This document shows positions 1 through 4,905 of a stretch of DNA of 6,240 nt, one piece after another. A program made the position numbers and the translations under genes. The notes beneath the pieces are model-generated. The model saw nothing but the letters and a program-made list of their open reading frames with translations, did not search any database and had not been told where the DNA came from. The DNA is taken from the NCBI GenBank assembly GCA_002732755.1, contig NVSP01000083.1:4022-10261 (forward strand), read 5' to 3'. The stretch's first letter is position 1, and the number at the start of each line of letters is the position of its first letter. The stretch is from Phycisphaera sp. Its GTDB lineage: Bacteria; Planctomycetota; Phycisphaerae; Phycisphaerales; UBA1924.

Positions 1-642
1 GCGCTTCGGCTGATGGGCGGGCTGCCGTGGGGCGCTGCCATCCGGCCCGATGGGCTTAGCCCGATCTGGAAAGTCGCGCTCATCGGCGATCCGCTGCTCG
101 CCATCGGCACCGAACGATCGCGCAGTGAACTCTTAGAGATCGAGGGCGCCCTGCCGATCGCGCCCGATGTCGCCGAGGCGCTCAAAGCCAAGGACTACGC
201 CAAGGCTGCCCGGGCAATGGTCCTGCTCGGACGAGACAGCGGCGTTGCCCGGCTTGCCGACGCGGTCCGCAGAGAAAGCCCCGTGGCGTTCGATGCACAA
301 CTCGCCGAGATCGCCGCGATGCCCGCCTTCCGTGTCTACAACAAAGACCTCATGATCGCGTGTGTTCTCAAACTCGATACAGACATTCTCAGGTCTTCTG
401 GTATCGGCGATGCGCTCTGGCACATCTTGGAATCTGATTTGCGCACGGGCGTGTCCTCCGGTGCCGCCGCCGCGCTCGAACGCTCGCTCCGTGGCAGCCG
501 AACCGTGCGCGACGCGATCCGGCTCGCCGGCGCGGTCGAAGCGACCCAGGGCATCGCCGCCAGAAACGCGCTGCTCGACCGGATCGCTTCGACGGTTAAG
601 AACAAAACAAACGCACGCAAGATTCTTGCCGCCAAACGCTAG
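1..642 (+). CDS. C-terminal part of a TIGR03790-like protein (5' end outside window)
   Basis: The frame is open from base 1, reading ALRLMGGLPW, so the gene enters from the left; the first in-window ATG (13) is internal and not the start. The visible 213 residues begin with a stretch (IWKVALIGDPLL, about residues 23-34) that resembles the GDPLY-type motif near the end of TIGR03790, a family of unknown function common in planctomycetes. After it come about 175 residues rich in Ala, Leu and Arg that look all-helical, perhaps a solenoid-like tail, with no catalytic motif I recognise. No signal peptide can be judged because the N-terminus is missing, and no membrane segment is seen. It ends at TAG 640-642 with no strong terminator directly after it. 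The coding call is secure; the family name rests on one short motif and is tentative. Confidence 0.7.
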   Translation, partial: ALRLMGGLPWGAAIRPDGLSPIWKVALIGDPLLAIGTERSRSELLEIEGALPIAPDVAEALKAKDYAKAARAMVLLGRDSGVARLADAVRRESPVAFDAQLAEIAAMPAFRVYNKDLMIACVLKLDTDILRSSGIGDALWHILESDLRTGVSSGAAAALERSLRGSRTVRDAIRLAGAVEATQGIAARNALLDRIASTVKNKTNARKILAAKR

Positions 643-668
643 GACGGTTTGCATAATCACATTCCGGC

Positions 669-698
669 GTGCCACTGACCTGTTCCCACAGGTCAGTG
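669..698. repeat. Intergenic hairpin repeat, GTGCCACTG-headed copy 1
   Basis: GTGCCACTG (669-677) leads into a perfect 11-bp stem, CACTGACCTGT (673-683) and ACAGGTCAGTG (688-698), around a TCCC loop. There is no T-tract, so it is not a canonical intrinsic terminator, although it lies 31 bases after the stop of the upstream gene and could act as a 3' end. The same GTGCCACTG head recurs 49 bases further on. I recall hairpins of this style being dispersed in planctomycete genomes; that part is recognition, not shown here. Confidence 0.75.
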
Positions 699-717
699 CT
701 CCCCCAGTCACCCCAAG

Positions 718-746
718 GTGCCACTGCTTGCCCGTCCTCGGCAAGC
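718..746. repeat. Intergenic hairpin repeat, GTGCCACTG-headed copy 2
   Basis: A second GTGCCACTG (718-726) is followed by a 7-bp stem, GCTTGCC (726-732) and GGCAAGC (740-746), with a 7-base loop. It shares the head sequence with the hairpin at 669-698 but has a different stem. This is what a dispersed hairpin family with diverged or compensated stems would look like. Confidence 0.6.
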
Positions 747-762
747 CGTGATCTGCAACCAA

Positions 763-834
763 ACGAGCCCAAAGCGCAAGCGAGGGGTTTTTGTGCCTTT
801 GGTATAAGTTCCCTCGCTCGCGCTTCAGGCTCGT
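763..834. repeat. Long imperfect inverted repeat (REP/MITE-like)
   Basis: The outer arms ACGAGCC (763-769) and GGCTCGT (828-834) pair perfectly. A CA/CA mismatch separates them from inner arms AAGCGCAAGCGAGGG (772-786) and CCCTCGCTCGCGCTT (811-825), which pair at 14 of 15 positions. The loop is 24 bases and T-rich. The element lies in a 326-base gene-free stretch (643-968) otherwise filled by two smaller hairpins and an operator-like palindrome. The arm sequence resembles a palindrome I recall as abundant between planctomycete genes. It is probably a non-autonomous repeat; a transcription-attenuating role is possible. Confidence 0.8.
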
Positions 835-905
835 CATCCCTGACCTAAGAAGATCGAATCACTGGCACAATCAAGACATCGGCCTCTCAAGTCCTCAAAC
901 GGGGC

Positions 906-929
906 TTGTTTCAATTTATTCTGAAACAA
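906..929. promoter_or_regulatory. Perfect palindrome, probable operator of the GbsR-like regulator
   Basis: TTGTTTCA (906-913) and TGAAACAA (922-929) are perfect 8-bp inverted arms around an AT-rich 8-base spacer. The dyad axis lies about 51 bases before the ATG of a winged-helix dimeric regulator, the usual place for an autoregulatory operator. The A/T-rich island stands out from the GC-rich surroundings. It could also form an RNA hairpin if transcription began upstream, but the spacing of one DNA turn between arm centres (16 bp) suits a homodimer. Confidence 0.6.
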
Positions 930-933
930 CCAC

Positions 934-962
934 TCGACTCGGCACCCCAACTGCCGCATAAT
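934..962 (+). promoter_or_regulatory. Candidate promoter of the GbsR-like gene (weak)
   Basis: TCGACT (934-939) and CATAAT (957-962) are spaced by 17 bases and each match most of the sigma-70 hexamers. This would place the transcript start at or next to the ATG at 969, giving a nearly leaderless mRNA. That agrees with the absence of a clear Shine-Dalgarno sequence there. The palindrome at 906-929 would lie directly upstream of the -35. This is only a sequence match. Confidence 0.25.
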
Positions 963-968
963 GCACCG

Positions 969-1526
969 ATGCCAAACCAAGATGACCAGCACGAAAAACT
1001 CACCGAAGCCCAGGACCGCTTCGTCGCCTCATGGGGCCAGATGGCCGGCGCCTGGGGCATCAGCAGGACCATGGCAGAGGCACACTCGCTCCTCTACATC
1101 ACCGGCAAGCCCATGAATACCGACGAGATCATGGACCGACTCCAGATCTCCCGAGGCAACGCATCCATGTCCATCCGAGCACTCCTCGACTGGGGCATCA
1201 TCAGCCGAACCCACAAGCGTGGCGACCGCAAGGAATACTTCGAAGCCGACCAAGATGTCTGGTCCATGTTCCGCTCCATCGTCCGCGAACGCATCAAGCG
1301 CGAAGTCGAACCATTGCTGGCCACACTCTTTGAGATCCGCGACTCATCCCCCGCGCCAGACGATGCGACGGGAGACCAGCAGAAAGAGCTCCTGGCGCAC
1401 CAAAAACGCCTCGAAGAGATGCTTTCATTTATGCGGACAATGGAGAAACTAAGCCACCGCTTCGTCAGCCCCTCGGGGTCGGGCCTCGAGCTTGCCGCCA
1501 AACTCCTGACGAAGTTCGACCGATGA
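969..1526 (+). CDS. GbsR/MarR-family winged-helix transcriptional regulator (COG1510-like)
   Basis: This is a 185-aa DNA-binding regulator. The N-terminus (LTEAQDRFVASWGQMAGAWG, 11-30) and the winged helix (about 36-90) are typical of the GbsR group of MarR-type proteins. Recognition-helix sequence ISRGNASMSIRALLDWGI lies at 60-77 and the wing GDRKEYF at 85-91. The C-terminal half is helical with a probable coiled-coil dimerisation segment (136-165). An upstream in-frame TTG at 906 would add 21 residues, but it lies inside the palindrome and the extra residues look non-family, so ATG 969 is chosen; no strong ribosome site precedes it. The effector is unknown: B. subtilis GbsR senses choline, and nothing here shows that this one does. 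It overlaps the next gene by 4 bases (ATGA), so the two are coupled and probably co-regulated through the palindrome. Confidence 0.9.
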   Translation: MPNQDDQHEKLTEAQDRFVASWGQMAGAWGISRTMAEAHSLLYITGKPMNTDEIMDRLQISRGNASMSIRALLDWGIISRTHKRGDRKEYFEADQDVWSMFRSIVRERIKREVEPLLATLFEIRDSSPAPDDATGDQQKELLAHQKRLEEMLSFMRTMEKLSHRFVSPSGSGLELAAKLLTKFDR

Positions 1527-1954
1527 GCGCCATCCACTCAGCAAAGCCCAAGCACGCGCACCCCAAAGCACTCACGCTCTGCGCCTGCACCATCACCTGG
1601 CCCATCGCCCGCAACGCTGTCATCAACGCCCAGCCAAGCCTCGGCTTTGCCACCACCTCTTCAAAGCCAATCGAACTACGCATCACGCTCAAGAACGAAC
1701 ACCAAGCCGCCGCGGAACTGATCGACCCCGCAAACAACCGCTCGCACCCCATCGAGCTAGGCAACCCAAAAATCACCATCATCGATGCCAAGCCCTACAC
1801 CCACATAGAGATCACCGACGGCTGCGGCCTGATCCTGTCAGCAACATTCAAAGCCGAAGCAAACAACAGCCGCCTGCTCTACGCAAGAACATCACTCCTG
1901 ACCAAACTCAACATCAAGGGTGGACGGTACCCGTTGCCAGCCATCACCATCTGA
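1523..1954 (+). CDS. Hypothetical protein coupled to the GbsR-like regulator
   Basis: This 143-aa protein begins at the ATG inside the ATGA overlap with the regulator's stop, a strong sign that it is translated by coupling. I do not recognise a family. The predicted make-up is mainly beta-strand with short hydrophobic alternations (ELRITL 51-56, PKITIID 82-88, THIEITDGCGLILSATF 93-109). There are three cysteines (20, 22, 101), the first two as CAC, no signal peptide and no membrane helix. The shared operon suggests a role tied to what the regulator senses or controls, such as a ligand-binding or accessory protein, but that is inference. It ends at TGA 1952-1954, eight bases before a GC-rich hairpin. 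Confidence 0.75.
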   Translation: MSAIHSAKPKHAHPKALTLCACTITWPIARNAVINAQPSLGFATTSSKPIELRITLKNEHQAAAELIDPANNRSHPIELGNPKITIIDAKPYTHIEITDGCGLILSATFKAEANNSRLLYARTSLLTKLNIKGGRYPLPAITI

Positions 1955-1960
1955 TTCATG

Positions 1961-1998
1961 CTCCCTCTCCCCGCCGGGGAGAGGGCTGGGGTGAGGGG
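1961..1998. repeat. GC-rich hairpin repeat with G-rich tail
   Basis: CCCTCTCCCC (1963-1972) pairs perfectly with GGGGAGAGGG (1976-1985) across a 3-base loop, followed by CTGGGGTGAGGGG (1986-1998). The hairpin-plus-tail pattern resembles a very widespread bacterial intergenic repeat ('ccctctccc...gggagaggg..ggggtgaggg'). It lies right after the stop at 1954 and may help end the regulator operon's transcript, though it has no T-tract. The G runs at 1976-1998 could also fold as a G-quadruplex; this is untested. Confidence 0.75.
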
Positions 1999-2032
1999 TC
2001 TTGATCCCTTCCACACAATAAAAATGAATCAT

Positions 2033-2057
2033 AAAAGCCCCCCGCTCGCGCAGGGGG
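2033..2057 (-). terminator. Intrinsic terminator of the 2124-3212 gene
   Basis: Read on the minus strand, CCCCC (complement of 2053-2057) pairs with GGGGG (complement of 2039-2043) across a GC-rich loop that can pair further (TGCGCGAGC). A C and then TTTTAT follow. The hairpin plus T-tract begins about 65 bases after the stop codon of the minus-strand gene, as expected for its terminator. On the plus strand there is no T-tract after the hairpin, so it is not a plus-strand terminator. Confidence 0.6.
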
Positions 2058-2080
2058 ATCGTTCAATCATTCAGAATTTT

Positions 2081-2110
2081 CTAATGCCCAGTGCCTAATG
2101 CCCAGTGCCT
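2081..2110. repeat. Two exact tandem copies of a 14-base unit
   Basis: CTAATGCCCAGTGC occurs at 2081-2094 and again at 2095-2108 without a gap, followed by CT, the start of a third unit. It lies between the terminator and the stop codon of the minus-strand gene, so it is transcribed as that gene's 3' UTR. It is probably a simple variable-number repeat. Confidence 0.85.
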
Positions 2111-2123
2111 CTAAGCCAGCGTC

Positions 2124-3212
2124 TTACCCCCGCTTACCAAGCACCCACCCAAGAACCGCACCAATCAGCATCACGCCCGCAGCCGCGAGGACCGCGATCG
2201 GGACCTCGCCGACGCCGATATCCATCGTCCCACCGAGCATCTCGATGATGACGGTGCCCGATTGGTTCATCATGGCAAGGACCGCGATCGCGCCGACAAA
2301 GAGCATGGTCACGACGATACCAAACGCGGCACCACCGACTAGGCCCGAACCCGAGCCGTCGTAGGCTTCTTGGAACGCCATCATCGGTGCCACCTGCGCA
2401 AGGTCAACCTCGCCGCCAGCTGCCGACTCGAACAGCGCCCCGCCCTCTTCCGCCGCCACGCCGACATTCTCTTCTTCGCCGCCGTACCCATCGTCAAGAA
2501 GATCGACACCCAGCGAGGTGTCGTCGCCTTCACGCGTCAGGTCGAGAAGGCCAGAGCCAGAACTCGACGCATCGGCATCAAAGACGGGCGAATCGGTGAC
2601 AAGCGTCGCTTCCATCGAATCAACATCGTCAAGCCCATCGTCAAAGATGCTGATGCCCGTCTGGTCTTTGGGGCTAAGCCCCTCCATACCCGAGCCTGAA
2701 GCCTCGCTGGCAAGATCGATCACGCCCGAACCCGCAAGCCCGGAACCCATCAAGCCCGAACCCATCAGCCCAGCCGAATCGGCGGGTGTCCCGCCCGAGG
2801 TGCTGCCGACCTGCGTGTCAGCCGTCACCGAATCGGTCAGCCCGATCGAGCCGCTGGCGCTGTCGTCAAGACCGATCGAACCGCCCGCGCTGTCAGCAAG
2901 CCCGATACCGCCCTCGGTGCTGTCGTCGAGACCGATGACCAAACTATCGTGCCCCGTATCAATGATCGGGCCGTCGTCTTCGAGCACCGAATCGCTCAGG
3001 CCGATCTCCTCGGCCCCGAGGTCCGCAAGGTCGATCCCCGAGCCGTCGCCGGTATCACCAGCGAGCATGTCAACCTGTTCGCGCTTGACGACAAGCTCAT
3101 CGCCCGAGCGAAACTCAGAAAGCTCGCCGGCTTCGATCTTGATCTTCAGGGCATCGGTATCGATACCCAACTTGTCAGCGGCTTCATCAAGCGAGTAAAA
3201 CATCTTCGCCAT
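2124..3212 (-). CDS. Excisionase-like HTH protein with acidic repeat linker and two C-terminal TM helices
   Basis: This is a 362-aa protein. Residues 4-50 (MFYSLDEAADKLGID...EFRSGDELVVKREQVDML) form a MerR/excisionase-type helix-turn-helix. Residues 51-290 are a disordered acidic Gly/Ser/Asp linker with repeats: IGLxDS at 70, 93, 103, 113 and 123, and GSGL-type units around 151-176. Two membrane helices follow (about 292-315 and 337-358), ending in GKRG. The start at 3212 is chosen because GGGGAG lies 8 bases before this ATG. The frame can be extended upstream to 3365, but the added 51 residues look non-coding. This HTH-linker-membrane layout recurs in planctomycetes as far as I recall; its function is unknown. 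It may tether DNA or a partner to the membrane, or the HTH fold may bind protein. A weak extended -10 (TGGTATGCT, 3356-3364) is the only promoter hint in the 203-base gap upstream; read-through from the repressor gene is also possible. Confidence 0.85.
   Translation of the reverse strand: MAKMFYSLDEAADKLGIDTDALKIKIEAGELSEFRSGDELVVKREQVDMLAGDTGDGSGIDLADLGAEEIGLSDSVLEDDGPIIDTGHDSLVIGLDDSTEGGIGLADSAGGSIGLDDSASGSIGLTDSVTADTQVGSTSGGTPADSAGLMGSGLMGSGLAGSGVIDLASEASGSGMEGLSPKDQTGISIFDDGLDDVDSMEATLVTDSPVFDADASSSGSGLLDLTREGDDTSLGVDLLDDGYGGEEENVGVAAEEGGALFESAAGGEVDLAQVAPMMAFQEAYDGSGSGLVGGAAFGIVVTMLFVGAIAVLAMMNQSGTVIIEMLGGTMDIGVGEVPIAVLAAAGVMLIGAVLGWVLGKRG
2817..2936 (-). repeat. Four in-frame 30-base repeats encoding IGLxDS decapeptides
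   Basis: Residues 93-132 of the HTH/TM protein are four consecutive 10-residue units: IGLDDSTEGG, IGLADSAGGS, IGLDDSASGS and IGLTDSVTAD. A fifth isolated IGLSDS lies at 70-75. At DNA level the units are similar but not identical, so they are older than a recent slippage event and seem to be kept at protein level. Confidence 0.85.
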
Positions 3213-3415
3213 CGCGTAGGCTCCCCGGCCCGGTTCCTTGGGCCGCGATTCATTCGATCCATCTCGTGTCCGGTCGGCAACCGCTGCCCATCGCTGAGCA
3301 CCCGCTTGTGCATCTGACAACCTCGCCAGCGCCGCTAGGCTACCGCACCGCACAAAGCATACCACGCCCGCCCGCCCAACGCGCCATCTTCTTGCCCATC
3401 AAGTCTTACCGGGCC

Positions 3416-4342
3416 TTAGCCAACCAGTGATCGAACCACAGAAACACCCGAATACAACCCTGCCACTCGCTCGCGGGGCACAACCACCGGCGGGTAGCCA
3501 CTATTGAGCGGCTGGAGCCGGATCATCTCCGCACCCGAGCTGCTCCGCTCGAAGTACACCCGCTTGAATGTCGATTCCTGGTCCGGCTCGAGCCGAACAA
3601 AGCAATCCATCCCCGACACCACTGCCACCTTCGGGCTAAAGACCACCACATCACCCTCGCGGTAGTCCGGCTCCATCGAGTCCCCAACCACCCGCGCACC
3701 AAACGCATCGGGGTCATCAATATCCGGCACCCGTACATAGTCATCAGCGACCCGAGCCGGGTACCCAAGATCCGTAAACTCCGTCGGATACCCAGCCGTC
3801 ACCCGGTTGATCACCGGCACCTCACGCGGCAACGACACAAGCTCGATCCCACTCCCCTTCGCTGAGGATGTCGGATCAAGATCCTCAACGAGCCGGCGAA
3901 GCTCACCCGACCCAAACGCCCTGTCCAGCGCATCCTGCCGCGAACCCGTCGCAGCCAGCAGTGTGCGCAGCCGCTGCGCCGCAAGCCGCGATGTCGTCAC
4001 GCGCTCGCGCACCGATGCAGGCGTCGATTCCCAGTTGGCGATCTCGACAAGCTGACCCGCATCAAGACCCAGCGCCGACTCAAGCCGACCAATCAGCGAA
4101 AGCCCCGGCGGCCTCTGCCGAACCCCCGTCTCGATCGCGGACAAATAGCTCTTGGCGCAGCCGACACGCTCGGCGACCTGACTCAATGTCAGACCAAGCC
4201 GAGTCCGCCGATCTCGGAGCACCGCTCCCAAACTGTTGGAACCATCCCAAGAAATCGAAAAGCCCTCGCGCTCATCACGCTCTCTGGCACGACCAAAGAG
4301 ATGTTGTTCGCATATTTGTGCGCTGTTATTGTGTTTTACCAT
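3416..4342 (-). CDS. XRE-type HTH repressor with S24 (LexA/CI-like) self-cleavage domain
   Basis: This 308-aa protein is probably a dimeric repressor. Residues 38-100 are an XRE/Cro-CI helix-turn-helix (LGAVLRDRRTRLGLTLSQVA, then the recognition helix region CAKSYLSAIETG). Residues 108-155 are a helical linker. Residues 175-305 match the S24 peptidase fold: the cleavage site is Ala183-Gly184 (RVTAGYP), the nucleophile is Ser222 (GDSMEPDYREGD), and the general base is Lys260 (STFKRV), spaced about as in LexA. All parts needed for RecA-stimulated self-cleavage are therefore present. ATG 4342 is preferred over TTG 4357 because AAGG lies 7 bases upstream of it. A promoter (4377-4405) and two palindromes lie directly upstream, suggesting autoregulation and control of the divergent operon, as in phage CI systems. 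The first 30 residues before the HTH are not recognised. A stress regulator outside any prophage is an alternative. Confidence 0.93.
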   Translation of the reverse strand: MVKHNNSAQICEQHLFGRARERDEREGFSISWDGSNSLGAVLRDRRTRLGLTLSQVAERVGCAKSYLSAIETGVRQRPPGLSLIGRLESALGLDAGQLVEIANWESTPASVRERVTTSRLAAQRLRTLLAATGSRQDALDRAFGSGELRRLVEDLDPTSSAKGSGIELVSLPREVPVINRVTAGYPTEFTDLGYPARVADDYVRVPDIDDPDAFGARVVGDSMEPDYREGDVVVFSPKVAVVSGMDCFVRLEPDQESTFKRVYFERSSSGAEMIRLQPLNSGYPPVVVPRERVAGLYSGVSVVRSLVG

Positions 4343-4358
4343 ACATAGGCCTTGCAAA

Positions 4359-4380
4359 GTGTTCTCTAATGAGAGAATAT
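4359..4380. promoter_or_regulatory. Operator-like palindrome 1 of the divergent region
   Basis: TTCTCT (4362-4367) and AGAGAA (4372-4377) are perfect inverted arms around AATG. The left half extends to GTGTTCTCT, identical to the left half of the second palindrome, while the right half is degenerate outside the core. It covers the -10 and expected start point of the repressor transcript, so bound repressor would block its own gene. Its centre is 28 bases from that of palindrome 2. Confidence 0.7.
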
Positions 4381-4405
4381 TACCGTGTGTTCTCTATATA
4401 GTGAA
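4377..4405 (-). promoter_or_regulatory. Sigma-70-type promoter of the S24 repressor gene
   Basis: On the minus strand TTCACT (complement of 4400-4405) and TAATAT (complement of 4377-4382) are separated by exactly 17 bases, each matching 4 of 6 consensus bases. The expected start near 4370 leaves a leader of about 28 bases with AAGG placed before ATG 4342. Both palindromes overlap it. Confidence 0.55.
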
Positions 4406-4408
4406 CAC
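4387..4408. promoter_or_regulatory. Operator-like palindrome 2 of the divergent region
   Basis: This is a 22-bp dyad with outer arms GTGTTC (4387-4392) and GAACAC (4403-4408) and core CTATATAG (4394-4401). Ten of eleven base pairs are symmetrical; only 4393/4402 mismatch. It overlaps the -35 and spacer of the repressor promoter and a TATAGT that could be the -10 of the divergent operon. Being the more symmetrical site, it is probably the stronger one. Confidence 0.78.
4395..4402 (+). promoter_or_regulatory. Candidate -10 of the divergent HTH-ABC-GNAT operon (weak)
   Basis: TATATAGT (4395-4402) contains TATAGT, which matches 5 of 6 -10 bases, and it lies inside palindrome 2. I see no convincing -35 at 16-18 bases upstream. 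If used, the leader would be about 50 bases and would contain the ribosome site at 4445-4450. Confidence 0.3.
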
Positions 4409-4444
4409 AGTTCCGAGTCAAATCAACCCCCATTCACACATTTT

Positions 4445-4450
4445 AGAGGA
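4445..4450 (+). promoter_or_regulatory. Ribosome binding site fixing the ATG at 4459
   Basis: AGAGGA ends 8 bases before ATG 4459, a good anti-16S match at good spacing. It decides the start of the first gene of the divergent operon and marks it as efficiently translated; the two genes after it depend on overlaps. Confidence 0.75.
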
Positions 4451-4458
4451 TTATTCAC

Positions 4459-4905
4459 ATGAACCACCGTCTGCCGGCATCCAAAGGCATCCCAATCGAG
4501 GCCATCGACCTGCGAAGAACACGGTCGCGCGACTTTGTTCGATCTATTTCCGAGCGCGCAAAGCACCTCCCCGACCCCGAGCGGGCACTGCTCGACGAGA
4601 TCTATGTCAACGGAAAGAGCATCGCTGCGGTTGCCAAGTTACGAGACGAAAATGTCGCCCTACTCCGCAGGCGTGTCCGCCGAATCACGACCAGAGTGCT
4701 CACGCCCAGATACCGCTATGTCACCGAACACCAAAGCGCGTGGCGGCCGACCCGCCGAAAGGTCGCCGGCGCCTGCGTCATCGAGGGCCTCTCGATCAAA
4801 GACGCCTCAATCAAACTCCACCTGAGCACCTACCTCATCCGCAAGCACCGCGACGCCATCGAAGCGCTCTTCGAATCCAGACCCTCTCAGAACAGAACAC
4901 GCTAA
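4459..4905 (+). CDS. Small basic protein with two predicted helix-turn-helix segments
   Basis: This 148-aa protein is the first gene of the divergent operon. Residues 41-75 (ERALLDEIYVNGKSIAAVAK and following Arg-rich helix) resemble sigma-70 region 4 or a LuxR-type HTH. Residues 99-137 (KVAGACVIEGLSIKDASIKL, then HLSTYLIRKHRDAIEALF) look like a second HTH. The protein is Arg-rich (for example RRRVRRITTR, 70-79), soluble and without cysteine-rich or membrane features. It lies where a Cro-like or activator gene sits in phage switches, opposite the S24 repressor. It may regulate the cassette or bind DNA for the ABC/GNAT proteins; no family name is given because I do not recognise one. Its stop TAA shares a base with the next ATG (TAATG, 4903-4907), giving translational coupling. 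Confidence 0.82.
   Translation: MNHRLPASKGIPIEAIDLRRTRSRDFVRSISERAKHLPDPERALLDEIYVNGKSIAAVAKLRDENVALLRRRVRRITTRVLTPRYRYVTEHQSAWRPTRRKVAGACVIEGLSIKDASIKLHLSTYLIRKHRDAIEALFESRPSQNRTR

Noticed and set aside
133..837. 234-aa minus-strand frame opposite the TIGR03790-like gene
   Set aside because: It runs through the intergenic palindromes and has no recognisable motif; the plus frame carries the coding signal.
906..968. TTG start at 906 for the GbsR-like gene
   Set aside because: It would start in the operator-like palindrome and adds residues unlike the family; ATG 969 gives the usual N-terminus.
643..968. CRISPR array, tRNA or riboswitch in the gene-free stretch
   Set aside because: No regular repeat-spacer spacing, no cloverleaf and no known riboswitch core; the palindromes explain the structure.
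2518..3198. 226-aa plus-strand open frame opposite the HTH/TM gene
   Set aside because: It is the antisense of the Gly/Ser/Asp repeat linker; its Ser/Pro/Glu repeats mirror that composition, and the minus-strand frame has the SD, HTH and membrane helices.
3213..3365. 51-residue N-terminal extension of the HTH/TM protein
   Set aside because: GGGGAG at good spacing marks ATG 3212, and the extension lacks similarity to the HTH family.
4515..4522. AAGAACAC as a third operator half-site inside the HTH gene
   Set aside because: Only a single half-site with one mismatch and no partner arm; likely chance.
4236..4904. Upstream extension of the ABC ATPase frame (223 extra residues)
   Set aside because: It crosses the divergent promoter/operators and overlaps the HTH gene, reads as His/Arg/Pro-rich non-coding sequence, and TAATG coupling at 4905 gives a better start.
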